A stretch of DNA of 64,000 bases from Helicostylum pulchrum (lineage: Eukaryota > Mucoromycota > Mucoromycetes > Mucorales > Mucoraceae): NCBI GenBank assembly GCA_025677825.1, contig JAIXMO010000043.1, forward strand, positions 1 through 64,000. Reading direction: 5' to 3'. Below, piece by piece: positions 38,919-49,863 of this stretch; the stretch's first letter is position 1, and each line of letters starts with the position of its first letter. The position numbers and the translations under genes were made by a program. Under the pieces are notes generated by a model. The model was given only the letters and a program-made list of their open reading frames with translations, did not search any database and had not been told where the DNA came from.

Positions 38919-39650
38919 TCAAGCATATAAATTCTTGATCCAACATCATTTACTACCCAATCCATTCCTCTCAATAAATTCTCTCCTGTTACTGCACTAC
39001 ATGCTAAAATAGCCCAATGATGACTCTTAATATCATCTAATCCCAATACCTTTTTTTATATACGTTATTTATAATTTACTTTGTTTTATGTACATACAAA
39101 ACTTACATTTTTAATCTCGGCTTCACTTAATGCTCCACTAATATCTTGTTTATTAGCAAACACTAACAATGTTGCTCCGGCCAATCTTTCTTCTTGTAAT
39201 AATATCCCCAACTCTCTTTTACAATCCCCAAGTCGAAGTCGATCCGCTGAATCAACTACCCAAATAAGTGCATCGGTCTGTTCAAAGTAATTACGCCAGT
39301 AAGACCGAATAGACTTTTGTCCTCCTACATCCCAAATGTTCAACTTGAACCTTTTTTTATTTATATGTATTGATTTAGTTTTTCTTCTTGTTTTTTGTAA
39401 TGTATACGTTTACCCTTCATGCTCCAAGGTTTTAATGTTGAATCCTAATGTAGGTGAAATAGTATCAATCGCTTCTCCATTGATTCGTTTCAAGATGGTC
39501 GTCTTTCCTGCATTATCTAAACCACTATTGTAGTATGTTAACTCCACGAAAAAATTAAAAGGGGGTGGTTGTTGTTATAACTTACAGCATTAGAATACGC
39601 ATTTCCTTTTCATTTTGTCGATTCTTTTTTAAAATAGTTAATAACCCCAT
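38915..39650 (-). CDS. ARL2: Arl2 (Cin4) small GTPase
   Basis: Four exons (39650-39586, 39524-39414, 39350-39107, 39049-38915) encode 184 residues, the length of human ARL2. [39 protein letters not shown] has the N-terminal helix and P-loop [23 protein letters not shown] is switch 1, [21 protein letters not shown] switch 2, and FANKQD and CSAVTGENL bind guanine. Gly2 is present but Arl2 is typically not myristoylated. Arl2 controls beta-tubulin folding with cofactor D and mitochondrial functions. Introns 2 and 3 end in A-rich AAAG acceptors. The 3' end overlaps the psr stop codon. Confidence 0.96.
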
Positions 39651-41354
39651 AATGACACTTTAAGAAAGAAGAAAAAAAAAAAAAAAGGCACGAAAAAAAA
39701 AAGGGACTTCTAAATTAAGAACTTTTTAACGGGTCAAGTTCTTTTTACATGTGTATATTATTAGTGGTATGGTTTCGTTATTATCAATTTAACATGAACG
39801 GCTACTGACGCTCAAGTACCTGCAGGCTCAGCGTTTAATATTCGAAGAAGCTTCTTTTTTTTTTTTTTTTTTTGCACGACTAGAAACACGGAGAAGTTTC
39901 TTCTGCATACTTACAACTTCAGTTTCATTAGGATCTGGGGTCTAACGTATTCAATAAATACACAAAATATGTATTAACTGCACCAGAAGAACTTTCTACT
40001 ATAATTGAAAAAGGGTTATTCAGTTGATAGAATTGCATGATTTCTTAATATGTACATGTGAAACAAGTAAAATATGGAAATGATCGACAGGTGTATAACT
40101 TGATTTCTTTTTTCATGTTTAGTTGTATAAATCTCAAGCTATTGTTTATATATTTCTACTCGTATTTTATATCGCACCAAAATATTACAGCAAGTATCGT
40201 TCCTACAGCTTTATATCAAACACAAGTATATCCACTATATCGCTGCTAATTTTACGTGAAACTTGTACCCTCTAAAAGTGTGTTACAGTGGCGTTTGTTT
40301 TGATTGACATGTTCCAAATGGAAGGATCTCTCTATTCTCTAAAGTTTATAAAAAATGGCGCATTTTTGTAATTTGCAATAGTATTTACTGGCTTTTTTTT
40401 AAACGTGTCTATTTTGTTACGATAAAGTAGTGCTGATATAAAACGGACAACTACAGTGGTTATTATTATTATAATAATAGAGAGGCTAGTATACTAGCAT
40501 GCAATACCTAAAAATAAAAAATTACATCGATAAGGGAGATTAGACTTGAAACATGAACACATAATGTATATGTTATTCACGTGAAGTAAACAGAAGGGTT
40601 ATCGTAACACTTGCTTCTGTCATAACAGAGTTCTTCTATTGATTCCTCTTCGTTGTTCTGGAATATTTTTGACGCGTTCTTTTTCGAGTGTTATTTACTC
40701 TTTGCGGAAAAAGTATCTAAAATGACCATTTCTCTTTACTTTAAGCGCTCTGCCTTTTTTCTGAAGCGATGTAAAAAATATAGTAAACTATTGGATTCTA
40801 ACTAAAATCTGTCGAGTGATTTATATGTATCCTTTTTTATCTGCGAAAAATAGTAAATGCAGTTAAAGCTTCTTTTTTTTTTCTTCGTAAGGTTACTTTG
40901 ACCAAAAAAAAAAAAAAAAACAGGTTTAAAGCCTCTTGGCTACTTGAACGATTGGCTACTGGAACGACGAAATCTATTGTGAAATAGTTTTTTTTACCAA
41001 AAAATTATTTATAAAAAATAACACCATTTAGAGCCTAGCAGAAAAACTCTTGTTCAGTTGTAAAACGACGAATTCTTTTTTCGATCTCAAAAAAAATAAA
41101 AAAATTGCTAACTCAAGAAACTGTATTTCTTTGTTATAGATATTTAAGTCAAAAGATTGTATTTCTCAGTTGTTAAACACGAATATCAAGTTTATAAGCC
41201 AATGATTATTACTATATTGTCTGACGACATATAAAACCTTGTTTTTTTATAATACGAAAAAAGAGAAACCCAACGGGGACTTTTTTTTTTGTTTTTCTTT
41301 TTGTTTTTTTTTTTGCTTTCTTCCACCGCTTTTTTTTCTTGAAGTTACCTACTA
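39651..41354. other. Intergenic region, 1.7 kb
   Basis: This is a divergent gap between arl2 and the DUF155 gene. It contains no open frame with coding character (one of 63 codons at 40058 was rejected) and no RNA gene or repeat recognised. T runs at 39850, 40870 and 41281-41320 precede the plus-strand gene. Confidence 0.45.
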
Positions 41355-43260
41355 ATGTCAAATAGACCTTCAGAATCAAGCTCTAAAAAGACGGCCCAAA
41401 AGCCGTCGGCAATTTCTAAACAAGTATTAAAACCTAATATTATTCCTCAATCCGTACGCTCCAACTTGACAAGCAACCTTATGGCCGATAGCGGCAATGC
41501 AGTTCGTGGAAAACAAACACAACCACTTCGAAGCACCAAAATATCACAAAAGTTAGTATTGTTTCCTCATTCTTCCACCGAAAATGTAGAGACCACTGTT
41601 TTACCTGTCGATTCCAGTACAATTTTAGAAGCAATGGATGAAGAACCAGCAGCAGAACGTCGTTTTTCAACCACTTCATTTGAAGACATTCGACAACAAC
41701 AATGGCAAGATGAACAAAACCAACCTCGTAGTGCTGGTGTTCCTTTACCTATCGAATGGACTTTTGGGTCCCGTACAGCTGCAGAAAGAATGACAAAGGA
41801 TGAACGTGAACTGGCTTTATTGCCCAGAGCTGCTGCTTATTGTACGGGAGAAGGGTATGATTTAAATCGACTTCGACCTTTTTTACGTCAACATCATCGT
41901 GTGTCACCTCGTTTATATGATGAGTGTCTTTACGCTGCTTACCATTTCCCTTTGAGAACTTTACGTCCCGATAAAGAAAATTTGTATAATATCAAAGTAA
42001 GAAGTAATGTGCCTTCAGCTAATAATAATCGATATAATGCAACGGATGAAGATGAAATGGATTACGACGAGGATCACTATAATGCACGTGCAGAAGCACC
42101 TACGGTAGTCCAACCACGTCCTGGTCAACCGTATCCTGATTTTTATCAAAATAGAAAAGATTATTATGATGAGGAAGAGGATATACGACGACAAGAAGAA
42201 GAGCAGCAGCAAAGACTTCAAGATGAATTTAAAAAGCAACAAAACGAAGATCAAGACGGTATATTTGAAAACCCATTTGCACAAAATAGTCCAACAAATG
42301 ATGGTGTGGACGATATACCCTCTCCTGATATAAAAGATCAAAAAATGCCAGAACTCGGTGTTGAAGTTCCTATTGCGGAAGAAGAAGAAATTGCGAAACC
42401 AGTTCGAGAACCTTTCAAGGGTGGAGAGGTATTTATTTTCGACTATGGTGTAGTTGTGTTTTGGAATTTTAGACGTGCAGAAGAGTTATTGATGTTGGAA
42501 GATTTTATGCAATTCTCTATTAATCCTTTCAGAGATAATCCAGATGAGGATATGCAGATTGAAGAGCTTCATTTTCAATATGACACGTCTCAAATGAAAC
42601 CTAGAATCTTTAACGATATGATCACTTTAAAGAGTAGTAATCATATGATTAAGTTGACTCTATCTCATGGGTTATCTCAAAGCGCGGTAGTTGCAAGATA
42701 TGAAGATATTATGGATAAAACAATTGAAGATACCAAGCATTTACCCAAGGAAATGGCTGAAACGGGTCGTTTAGGTAAAAATCGTAACGAAATTACTAGA
42801 ATTAACGGTCAATTATTTACTCTGAGAATGAACGTCAATCTTGTTTCTAACGTGTTGGGTAAGTTACGCGTAATATATAATAAATATAAGGTATATTAAC
42901 TTTGTATTATTAGATACTCCCGAGATCTTTTGGTCTGAACCTGCTTTACAACCCATGTATTCTGCAATAAGAGAGTACTTGGAAATACCTCAAAGAGCTC
43001 AAATTTTGAATGATCGTCTTCGTGTTATTTCTGATTTATTATCTATGCTTAGAGATCATTTAACCAACTTTGGTGTCGAATATCAAACTTTGATCATTAT
43101 CTATTTGATCATTGTCGCTGTTATTGTTGCTTGCGTAAGTTTTTTTTTTTTTTTTTTTGCTTTCTCTTTCGTTATATATTCTTTTAACTTTTATAACTTA
43201 TCTCTCTTTTTTTAGTTTGAAATTGGTGTCAAAATTTTACAATCTATTAAGGTCATTTAA
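41355..43260 (+). CDS. DUF155 / RMD1-RMD8 family membrane protein
   Basis: Three exons (41355-42858, 42914-43134, 43216-43260) encode 589 residues. The N-terminal 330 residues are polar and low-complexity, with acidic and Gln/Glu-rich stretches. The DUF155 domain follows: EVFIFDYGVVVFWNFRRAEELLMLEDF, EELHFQYDTSQMKPRIFNDMITLKSSNHMIKLTLSHGLSQSAVVARYED, EMAETGRLGKNRNEITRINGQLF, and DTPEIFWSEPALQPMYSAIREYLEIPQRAQILNDRLRVISDLLSMLRDHL. One C-terminal membrane helix TLIIIYLIIVAVIVACFEIG ends the chain. Yeast Rmd1 and Rmd8 are required for meiotic division and bind microtubules; related mitochondrial members (RMND1) act in mitochondrial translation. No mitochondrial presequence is visible here, so the RMD8-like branch fits better. 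Confidence 0.9.
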
Positions 43261-43451
43261 AAAAGCGATGGTTCTATTTATTTTTTTAAAAAAAATGTAC
43301 ATAATCTAGTATTAAAATAAAAACTTGGATTTTTTTTTAAAAAAACAAATATGTTTATGTATTTCTTTGTTTTGTATCAAGTACTATGATCCTGTATCAA
43401 CTAATAAAAAAAAACCGGTGATTGATCAGTAAAATAAAGGCTTCATCCATT

Positions 43452-46400
43452 TTAATAACGAGCCAAAGTCATAGGTTCCGCAAGCATAGTCAAATTTCTC
43501 TTCCACACCTGGATGCCACTACGTTTTATCGCTAAAGAAAGAGAGGACGAATATCCTTTGTGAACCACGGAAATGATGAACGGTACGTCATGAACAGGTT
43601 TAGAATCAATTCCGCTAATAAAGGGGCCGTTAATCCTTTCTGATGTGTCATCTATATCGATTGGTTCGTCAAACATCAAAGTATCTGTCTCCTTGAGTTT
43701 AAAGAAATCTAACAGTGAAAATATTTAGAGAGACAAAAGTAAATTTTCTCATACTACTAACTTACTTATGTTATGATAATCTCCACAACCCTCATCTTCC
43801 GAATTCAAATAAAATATTCGATTTGCTTGACCGCTGCTTATTCTATCCCCCTTTTTGAAAAGCGGAAATACTGTTTTACTATCAATCGGAGTGCTTTTTG
43901 AATCTGTTATCTTATTTTTAAAATTATAACATATCTTATTAAAAGTCGTATCAAAGCCAAACCCATAGTTTTCACCGTGCACATGATGTAAAACACCCAC
44001 TTGAAACGCTTTGTATGAAAATAGTTCTTGCTGAAGAGTAGGCTGCAACAGTTGATTTAATAGTTTTGGTATAGTATAGTGGCGTATGCCAATTTTGTGT
44101 TCGTACAAAAATTCGGCAGTTTCATTGCTTAGCATTTTTATAAGGATACGTTGGAATTGCGGATTATAGTTGAAACGTATCAGGTGAAACACATATTGAA
44201 TATTTCTGTATTTTCCAAAGAGTTGCGTATTTATCAAGGAGGTAGATATAATAGAAATAATGGCTTGTAAGACTGGATGGAAAGAAATGTATGTAATATC
44301 ATTGACGGCTAAAGAGACTTGACAGTTACAGGATCTACTTAGATATATTGTGGTTCTATCTGTATTTTGTGGGATGAAATTATTGTGGAGGATCTATATA
44401 CAAAAGTATAAATTTATTAGTGACAGCCACTAGCGCAATTTCATATTAGTTACTTACATTATTAGATATATATTCCTTAAGATTGCTTGTAAACTCTATC
44501 TTGTTTTTGGCAGTAAATATATCTAGTAACTCTGTTTCACTATATTTTCTATGTCGCTTGCATAAGTGGATTAAATTACTGTCTTCTACAATTTTGTTCC
44601 ACATGTTTAAGCACAAAGATTTATATATATTTGGAATAGGAATCATTTCATCTTGAATGATAATTGCTTCCTGATCTTCTTTCTTTTCATTATATTTAGT
44701 TACTACTTGATTTAGCGTTAGCTGTACATAGTCCTCATGCAGTTGAGCTACCACAAAGAAAGACTTGAGTAGAAATTTCAGTTTAAAGGATTGTTGAATT
44801 ACACGAAAGAGCCCTTCTCCTTGTTTAGCAATTCTGAGTTTTTTAGAACCATCGTCTTTTTGTACCAGGTTACTTGCATAAATTACATCTCTTAAATCGT
44901 CTTCAGTGCCAAATAGCCTTTTTAGCAACATATTATCTACAGTAATAGCATATCCAATTTTTATGTCGCTATTAAGTTCTGCAATTGTTGACAGCTTTCT
45001 TGATACAATATGATTTATATAAATCGTATAAATCGAGACAAATGCTTTGATGTATACTTGCTGTTGTGTCGATACCAGTAAACCTTTATTACTGCTCTCA
45101 GTATTCAATATACTTTCTATTTCAACCATCATATCCTTATTTAAGATGTAATTTTTATCGCCAGAGAAAAAAGTGGAATCTTTCGTAAATTGCTCTTCAA
45201 CAAATGTGATAAACCTATGTAATTTTTTTTATATATATTGGCGGTGAGACATTATACATATAATTGGACTTACGAATTCTTGACAATTAATGTTGATACT
45301 TCAGCAAAGCTAAAGAATGATCTTAGCGGGCGTAAACTATTATCGAATTAGTACATATTCCTACGTATTTTTTTTATTTATTTATACGTTACCGAATATC
45401 TGGTACAAAGTCGCCGTCGCTCCAAATTTTTTTTACTAAACCATTTCGATTTAAAAGTGAAAGCGATAATGCTGTCGACTCGAAAGAAATGTCTAATCGT
45501 AAAGAAAAAAATTGATACTGTAATCTTAAACCATATATAGTTTGACGTACCTATACTCATAATAGCATCGGGCTGCAGGAATTTTGAAGAGGAGGTTACC
45601 GAATTATCTGAAACTACTAGTATACGCGGTTTACTGTATATGTCGGAATTCTGAACTGCGTTAAGCAAGTACAGTGCTGCTCCATCTAGCAAATAGTTAT
45701 ATCGAAGGCCTCGATACTGAGAGCTTTTAGTTACGATATAGCTAGAGCCAATAGAAATTCGATTATATTCAAACAAAAACCTTGACCAGTTTTCGAGACC
45801 TTTATCTAATTCAATTTTAGAAGAGAATTTATCGGTATACTTTAGAATGGAGTAATTCTTTAAAAGGTTGTTTTGAAGTAAATCTTTTAAGTTATTGGTC
45901 TTTCTTTTACTGATTTCAGCGCATATATCAAAAGGACGAATTGATCTTATTAAATCCTTCTGGTGTTTATCGAATTCGGATATGTTTCTGTCCGTGATAA
46001 AAGGTATCATTAAATAGGAAGCTTCATCCCTTTCTGCCTATTATGATAAAATGTTAGTTAATGTCTCCTGATTAAGCTAATGTTAAATTACTAACCATAT
46101 TCTTATAAAAATTACTGTCTAATTCTTCCATAATATTAACAATAGTCTCTTCTTGAGCATCGAAAAGGAATCTAGTCTTTATAAACTCTCTTATACTGCT
46201 TTTAATATCACTGGTTGTCAGAGATAACGAATTGAAAGACACGATTTTTGGAAACACCAGGGAGTTAGAAAAATTGAATAGAGGATTTCCAATAAAAATT
46301 AAGTCCAACTTGACCAACACTTTATTCTTTTTCACCGAAACAATTCGACCTACAATCCCATTTCGTGATACCTTAGATTCAGCGCTGTAATAATAGTCTG

Positions 46401-47084
46401 TTAGAAAGTAATAAAATACAGATTCTACATCAGAGCAAAACAAAAGTCTGTCTTTGTGGTCATCCTCTGATATCAAATTGGCTAGAATAAAAATAGGTCG
46501 AATGAATAATTGTCTGATTTCTTCTTCCCATTCAGTTGGGGCAACAAATACGTAGTGAAGTGCATCGGTATCTTTCATCCGTTTAACATTTTCGTCCATC
46601 AATTTTTCTACGGATAGGCGAATAAAGTCCGAAATCGCTGTTAACAAGAATAGATCATCTCCATCCCATTTTTCTCTACTCTTTTTAAAGAGTTGATATA
46701 GCCTGTCCCTAAACTCGTCAATATGTACGGAATCTTCTGTATTAGCAACATTTTCGCTTCCCCAACTTAAAATATTCGATTTTTGTTTATCGTAGACGAT
46801 ATAACTATCACTTCTACATTTTTTTTATAAATTACTAAGTAATTCAAAATCTTTAAATCATTGATTATTATGTACGTACTGCACCCAGAAAGTTTTGTTT
46901 TCTATGCTTATTGTTGAAGTAGAAAAACAACCTCTATGGACGGTAGTCTTTCCAAAATCTATATGACGATAAGGTTTTCTTTTATTCAAAAAAAAAAAAA
47001 GATCGAGTTTATTTTGCAATAAATAGACTACTTACGAAATATGACACAATCTGTATGTCGATGAAGATCATATACCTCTTCCAT
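43452..47084 (-). CDS. Highly divergent large Hsp70-like (HSPA12-like) protein
   Basis: Nine exons are proposed: 47084-47032 (tentative), 46978-46880, 46813-46096, 46037-45551, 45492-45393, 45336-45274, 45214-44458, 44393-43766, 43708-43452, giving 1053 residues. The start YRHIDFGKTTVHRG is a weak version of the Hsp70 phosphate-1 motif (DxGTT). Further on, HYVFVAPTEWEEEIRQLFIRPIFILANLISEDDHKDRLLFCSDVESVFYY aligns in pattern with the second phosphate region of Hsp70/HSPA12 (VPxxW, A..AGL, DR, SEPEAA), with the catalytic residues replaced. RILVVSDNSVTSSSKFL may be a decayed AGGGTVD. FPLFKKGDRIS near the C-terminus resembles the KGxxIP strand of HSPA12-type proteins. ATPase activity is doubtful. 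The first exon needs donor GTAGTC rather than the nearer GTAAGT for frame. Confidence 0.6.
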
Positions 47085-48289
47085 ATTAACAATTTTTTTT
47101 TTTAAAAAAAAAGATGTAAAATGAGGAAAAAGCAGTATTTGGTAACCTTTAAACTACCTTGTGATAAAACGCACACGAAATTAGACGGGATACGAAATGT
47201 ATGTCCAACACAAACTACAGAACTTCTCAGATGGACTTTGTAGTTTTGAAATACACTCTTGGCGTTATACTTGCTTAACGCATCCCCAAAGGCCGTGTTA
47301 AAGTCAAATAGAATTAGTTACCAAAAAAAAGGAAGCTTAGCCTTTCCCGGAGGTATAGGTTACCCCTGTAAAGGTTCTCTTCTGTGCGAGAGGTAAATGG
47401 TAGATGTACCCGAATCTCCTAAATGTTCTGTTACTCAGAAAACTAAAATAAGTACTGATTTGTTCTTGGTCACAGAGTATTATAAATTTTTTTATTTCAT
47501 CTTTCGCTTTTCTTGCCAATCCAGAGTATATGTGCTATACTTATTTCTTGTAAATTTAGACTTCAGCGCTGTAGCAGCCAGATTTGATTTTATTAGTTAA
47601 CACTTGTTGCTTGATTATGCCTTTTTCCTTTTGATCACGAGAGCTTAGTTTGATTATGCCTTTTTCCTTTTAATCACGAAAGCTGTGTCATTGTTATTAT
47701 GGCTATTTTCAGCTTTGGTGTACCTTTTTAATTTTGGTTTAGATAAGACTAACACTTTAAAGAACATTTTTGGTTTTCTGAAAAAGGCGGAATATATTTT
47801 CTCGAAGGGTTCCGTAAAAGCCTTTAAAACCCGTAAGTGTAAGATACTAAATACGCATGCATTTGAAAGAAGGTTTAGGTGTTAAAGCAAATAAACCTGT
47901 TGGTAAGCCAAGCTATTCTTCGCTTATTCCTGGCCCTTGGACATTTCCTGCTTATATTTAAGCAACATGATATTTTACACTACAAATCTTTTTTTTTCAC
48001 GCACTCTTATAAGTAGTTTAGTAAAACAAAAACTCGGTTCCATAAGAGGTCATTTAATTCATGCAACCAACCCTTTTATAAGTCTAACGTAATAAACGAA
48101 ATAATACGTCATACGGATCGACCGTGCTAATAGACCGTGTTTTTTTTTTCGCTTTATCCTAAAAAGGTAAGAGAAGCAATTGTCTGAATTTTAAAAAGTA
48201 GTTGAAACTACCTCATTAATTTAAAGAAAAAAAAAAGGTTTATATATTTATAATAAAAAAATGTACATTAAGAGAGAAAAAAAAAGAGA
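47085..48289. other. Region with decayed coding sequence
   Basis: About 1.2 kb lies between the Hsp70-like gene and the BAR gene. Minus-strand frames at about 47310-47160 (AFGDALSKYNAKSVFQNYKVHLRSS) and 47519-47337 (ARKAKDEIKKFIILCDQEQISTYFSFL) look coding but end in stops with no sensible join. The first resembles the WGxxAK...YKxxL segment of Hsp70-like proteins, so a degenerate copy is suspected. Tandem units of 39 bp follow at 47611. Confidence 0.35.
47611..47688. repeat. Tandem duplication, 39-bp unit
   Basis: Two adjacent copies begin TTGATTATGCCTTTTTCCTT at 47611 and 47650. They differ at a few sites (TTGATCACGAGAGC against TTAATCACGAAAGC). It lies in the non-coding stretch next to the Hsp70-like relic. 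Confidence 0.8.
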
Positions 48290-49662
48290 CTACTCGGCAT
48301 CATCTAGTCCTCTATAAACTGATTCTTGAGTTACTCTAATCTCTTCGAGTTGAGGCAGTAAACCAGAGAATAGATCTTGGGCTTCCTTGAAGAAGGAGAG
48401 TTGAATTTGAGCAAAATCAGCTAAATCGCGCAAAGGCTCAGGCTAAAAAGAAGAGTTTAAATTGTTAGATAATTTCTTTCGTTTTTTTTTATATTTTTTT
48501 TACTTACATCTTCTAATACAATCTTCATTGCGTGAGTTGCTTCTTCTACTGCACCAACAAATTGATCTTCTGCTTGTTCTACTTCTAAACGAGCAGAATC
48601 TAATTTCCCTCTACCTGATTCTCTATAATGTGTTTTTGCAGCATCAAGAGCCAATCTCTTTTCTTGAACGTTTCGTCTTGCTTTCATAGCGCCTTCAATA
48701 GAAGTTTTCAGACTAACCTGAATAGGTGTATTGAACTTGGATACGATTTCATGATCCATGGTTAATCGAGCATTACCTAATTTATCAGATACAGAACCAA
48801 ATTTATCAAGAGCAGCACCTAATGCTTCATCTTTACCAATATCTTCAGCACCTTGTAAAGAAACACGACCAAGAGCATGGTAAAGCGACTGGGGATGATC
48901 AGGTTTATTTACTGTAGGAATTGTAGGTGCTTCAGTCTGTGCACGATCGGAGACTGACTTTGATAATTGTTGAATTTGGTTAGTCACTGTACTAGTGAAG
49001 CCTAAGAAGGATTCTTGAAATTGGACGGGATAGTCGTAGGCAGGTGTGCTGTATGTCTTTGCTACTTTAAGAAAATTCTGATGAAGTTGAGCAAGTACAT
49101 CGACACGCTGTTACATCAAAAAAAAAAAAAAAAAAAAATTAATTAATTGCATCAAAAGCGGATTTATGTAGACCTAAAAATATACCTTTTCCAAGTCCTT
49201 GTATTCTTGAGGAAGATCAGTAATATCTTCTGCAGTGCCAATTTTTTCTTCAGCATACTATATATTTATTATTAGCGATTTTTTACTTTTATTTTTAGCT
49301 GTTGCAAATACCTGTCTCAGTCGACCTACTCCCTTGCCAAATTTTTGAGCGATAGGATTGAATTTTGATGAAATAGAAGCTAAACCATCCAATGTTGTTT
49401 CAAAAAAGGCAGGGGTGTCGTTATCACTAGAGCTTATTCTTTCAGTAGGAATGGAAGGGATTGTATTATTGAAAATAGGTTCTTGTTCAGCTTGTAAGAT
49501 AGGTTCTTGTTCAGCTCGTAAGATAGGTTTAATGACAGGTTCGGGAGTTTGTTCTTGATTCACCTTTTCTACCTGGGGAGCTTGTTCAATTAAGCTATCA
49601 GAGATTCTTGGTTCTTCAACAGGCTCAACAGTGGTTTTAATGGGAGTTACGTTATCAGACAT
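48290..49662 (-). CDS. BAR-domain protein, Gvp36-like
   Basis: Four exons (49662-49312, 49257-49186, 49107-48508, 48442-48290) encode 391 residues. An acidic, repeat-bearing N-terminus (KPILRAEQEPILQAEQEPIF) leads to the BAR domain from about residue 90: LDGLASISSKFNPIAQKFGKGVGRLRQYAEEKIGTAEDITDLPQEYKDLEKRVDVL, then DYPVQFQESFLGF, ARLTMDHEIVSKFNTPIQVSLKTSIEGAMKARRNVQEKRLALDAAK and PLRDLADFAQIQLSFFKEAQDLFSGLLPQLEEI. This matches the fungal Gvp36/YIL041W family, Golgi-endosome proteins that sense curvature and act in endocytosis and polarisation. It is head-to-head with tul1, 201 bp apart. Confidence 0.93.
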
Positions 49663-49863
49663 AATTTATTTTGTTTTTTTTTTATATAAAAGATTAAAAA
49701 GTGAAAGATAGTGAAAAGCAAAAAAAGCTAGTTTTTTATGTTGTGTGAGTTTCCATGACGACATCTCATCGTTGACTCCGCTTAAAAAAGTGTAAAAATA
49801 AACCGTTTGATTCTGCTTTGATAAATCCTTTTTTTTAGTTATTTAACACAAAAAAAAACGGGG

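Noticed and set aside
40058..40249. 63-codon plus-strand open frame
   Set aside because: Hydrophobic AT-driven translation in a long intergenic region with no supporting signals.
42015..42341. 108-codon minus-strand open frame
   Set aside because: Antisense of the acidic stretch in the DUF155 gene; Ile/Leu-rich because GAA/GAT codons reverse to such residues.
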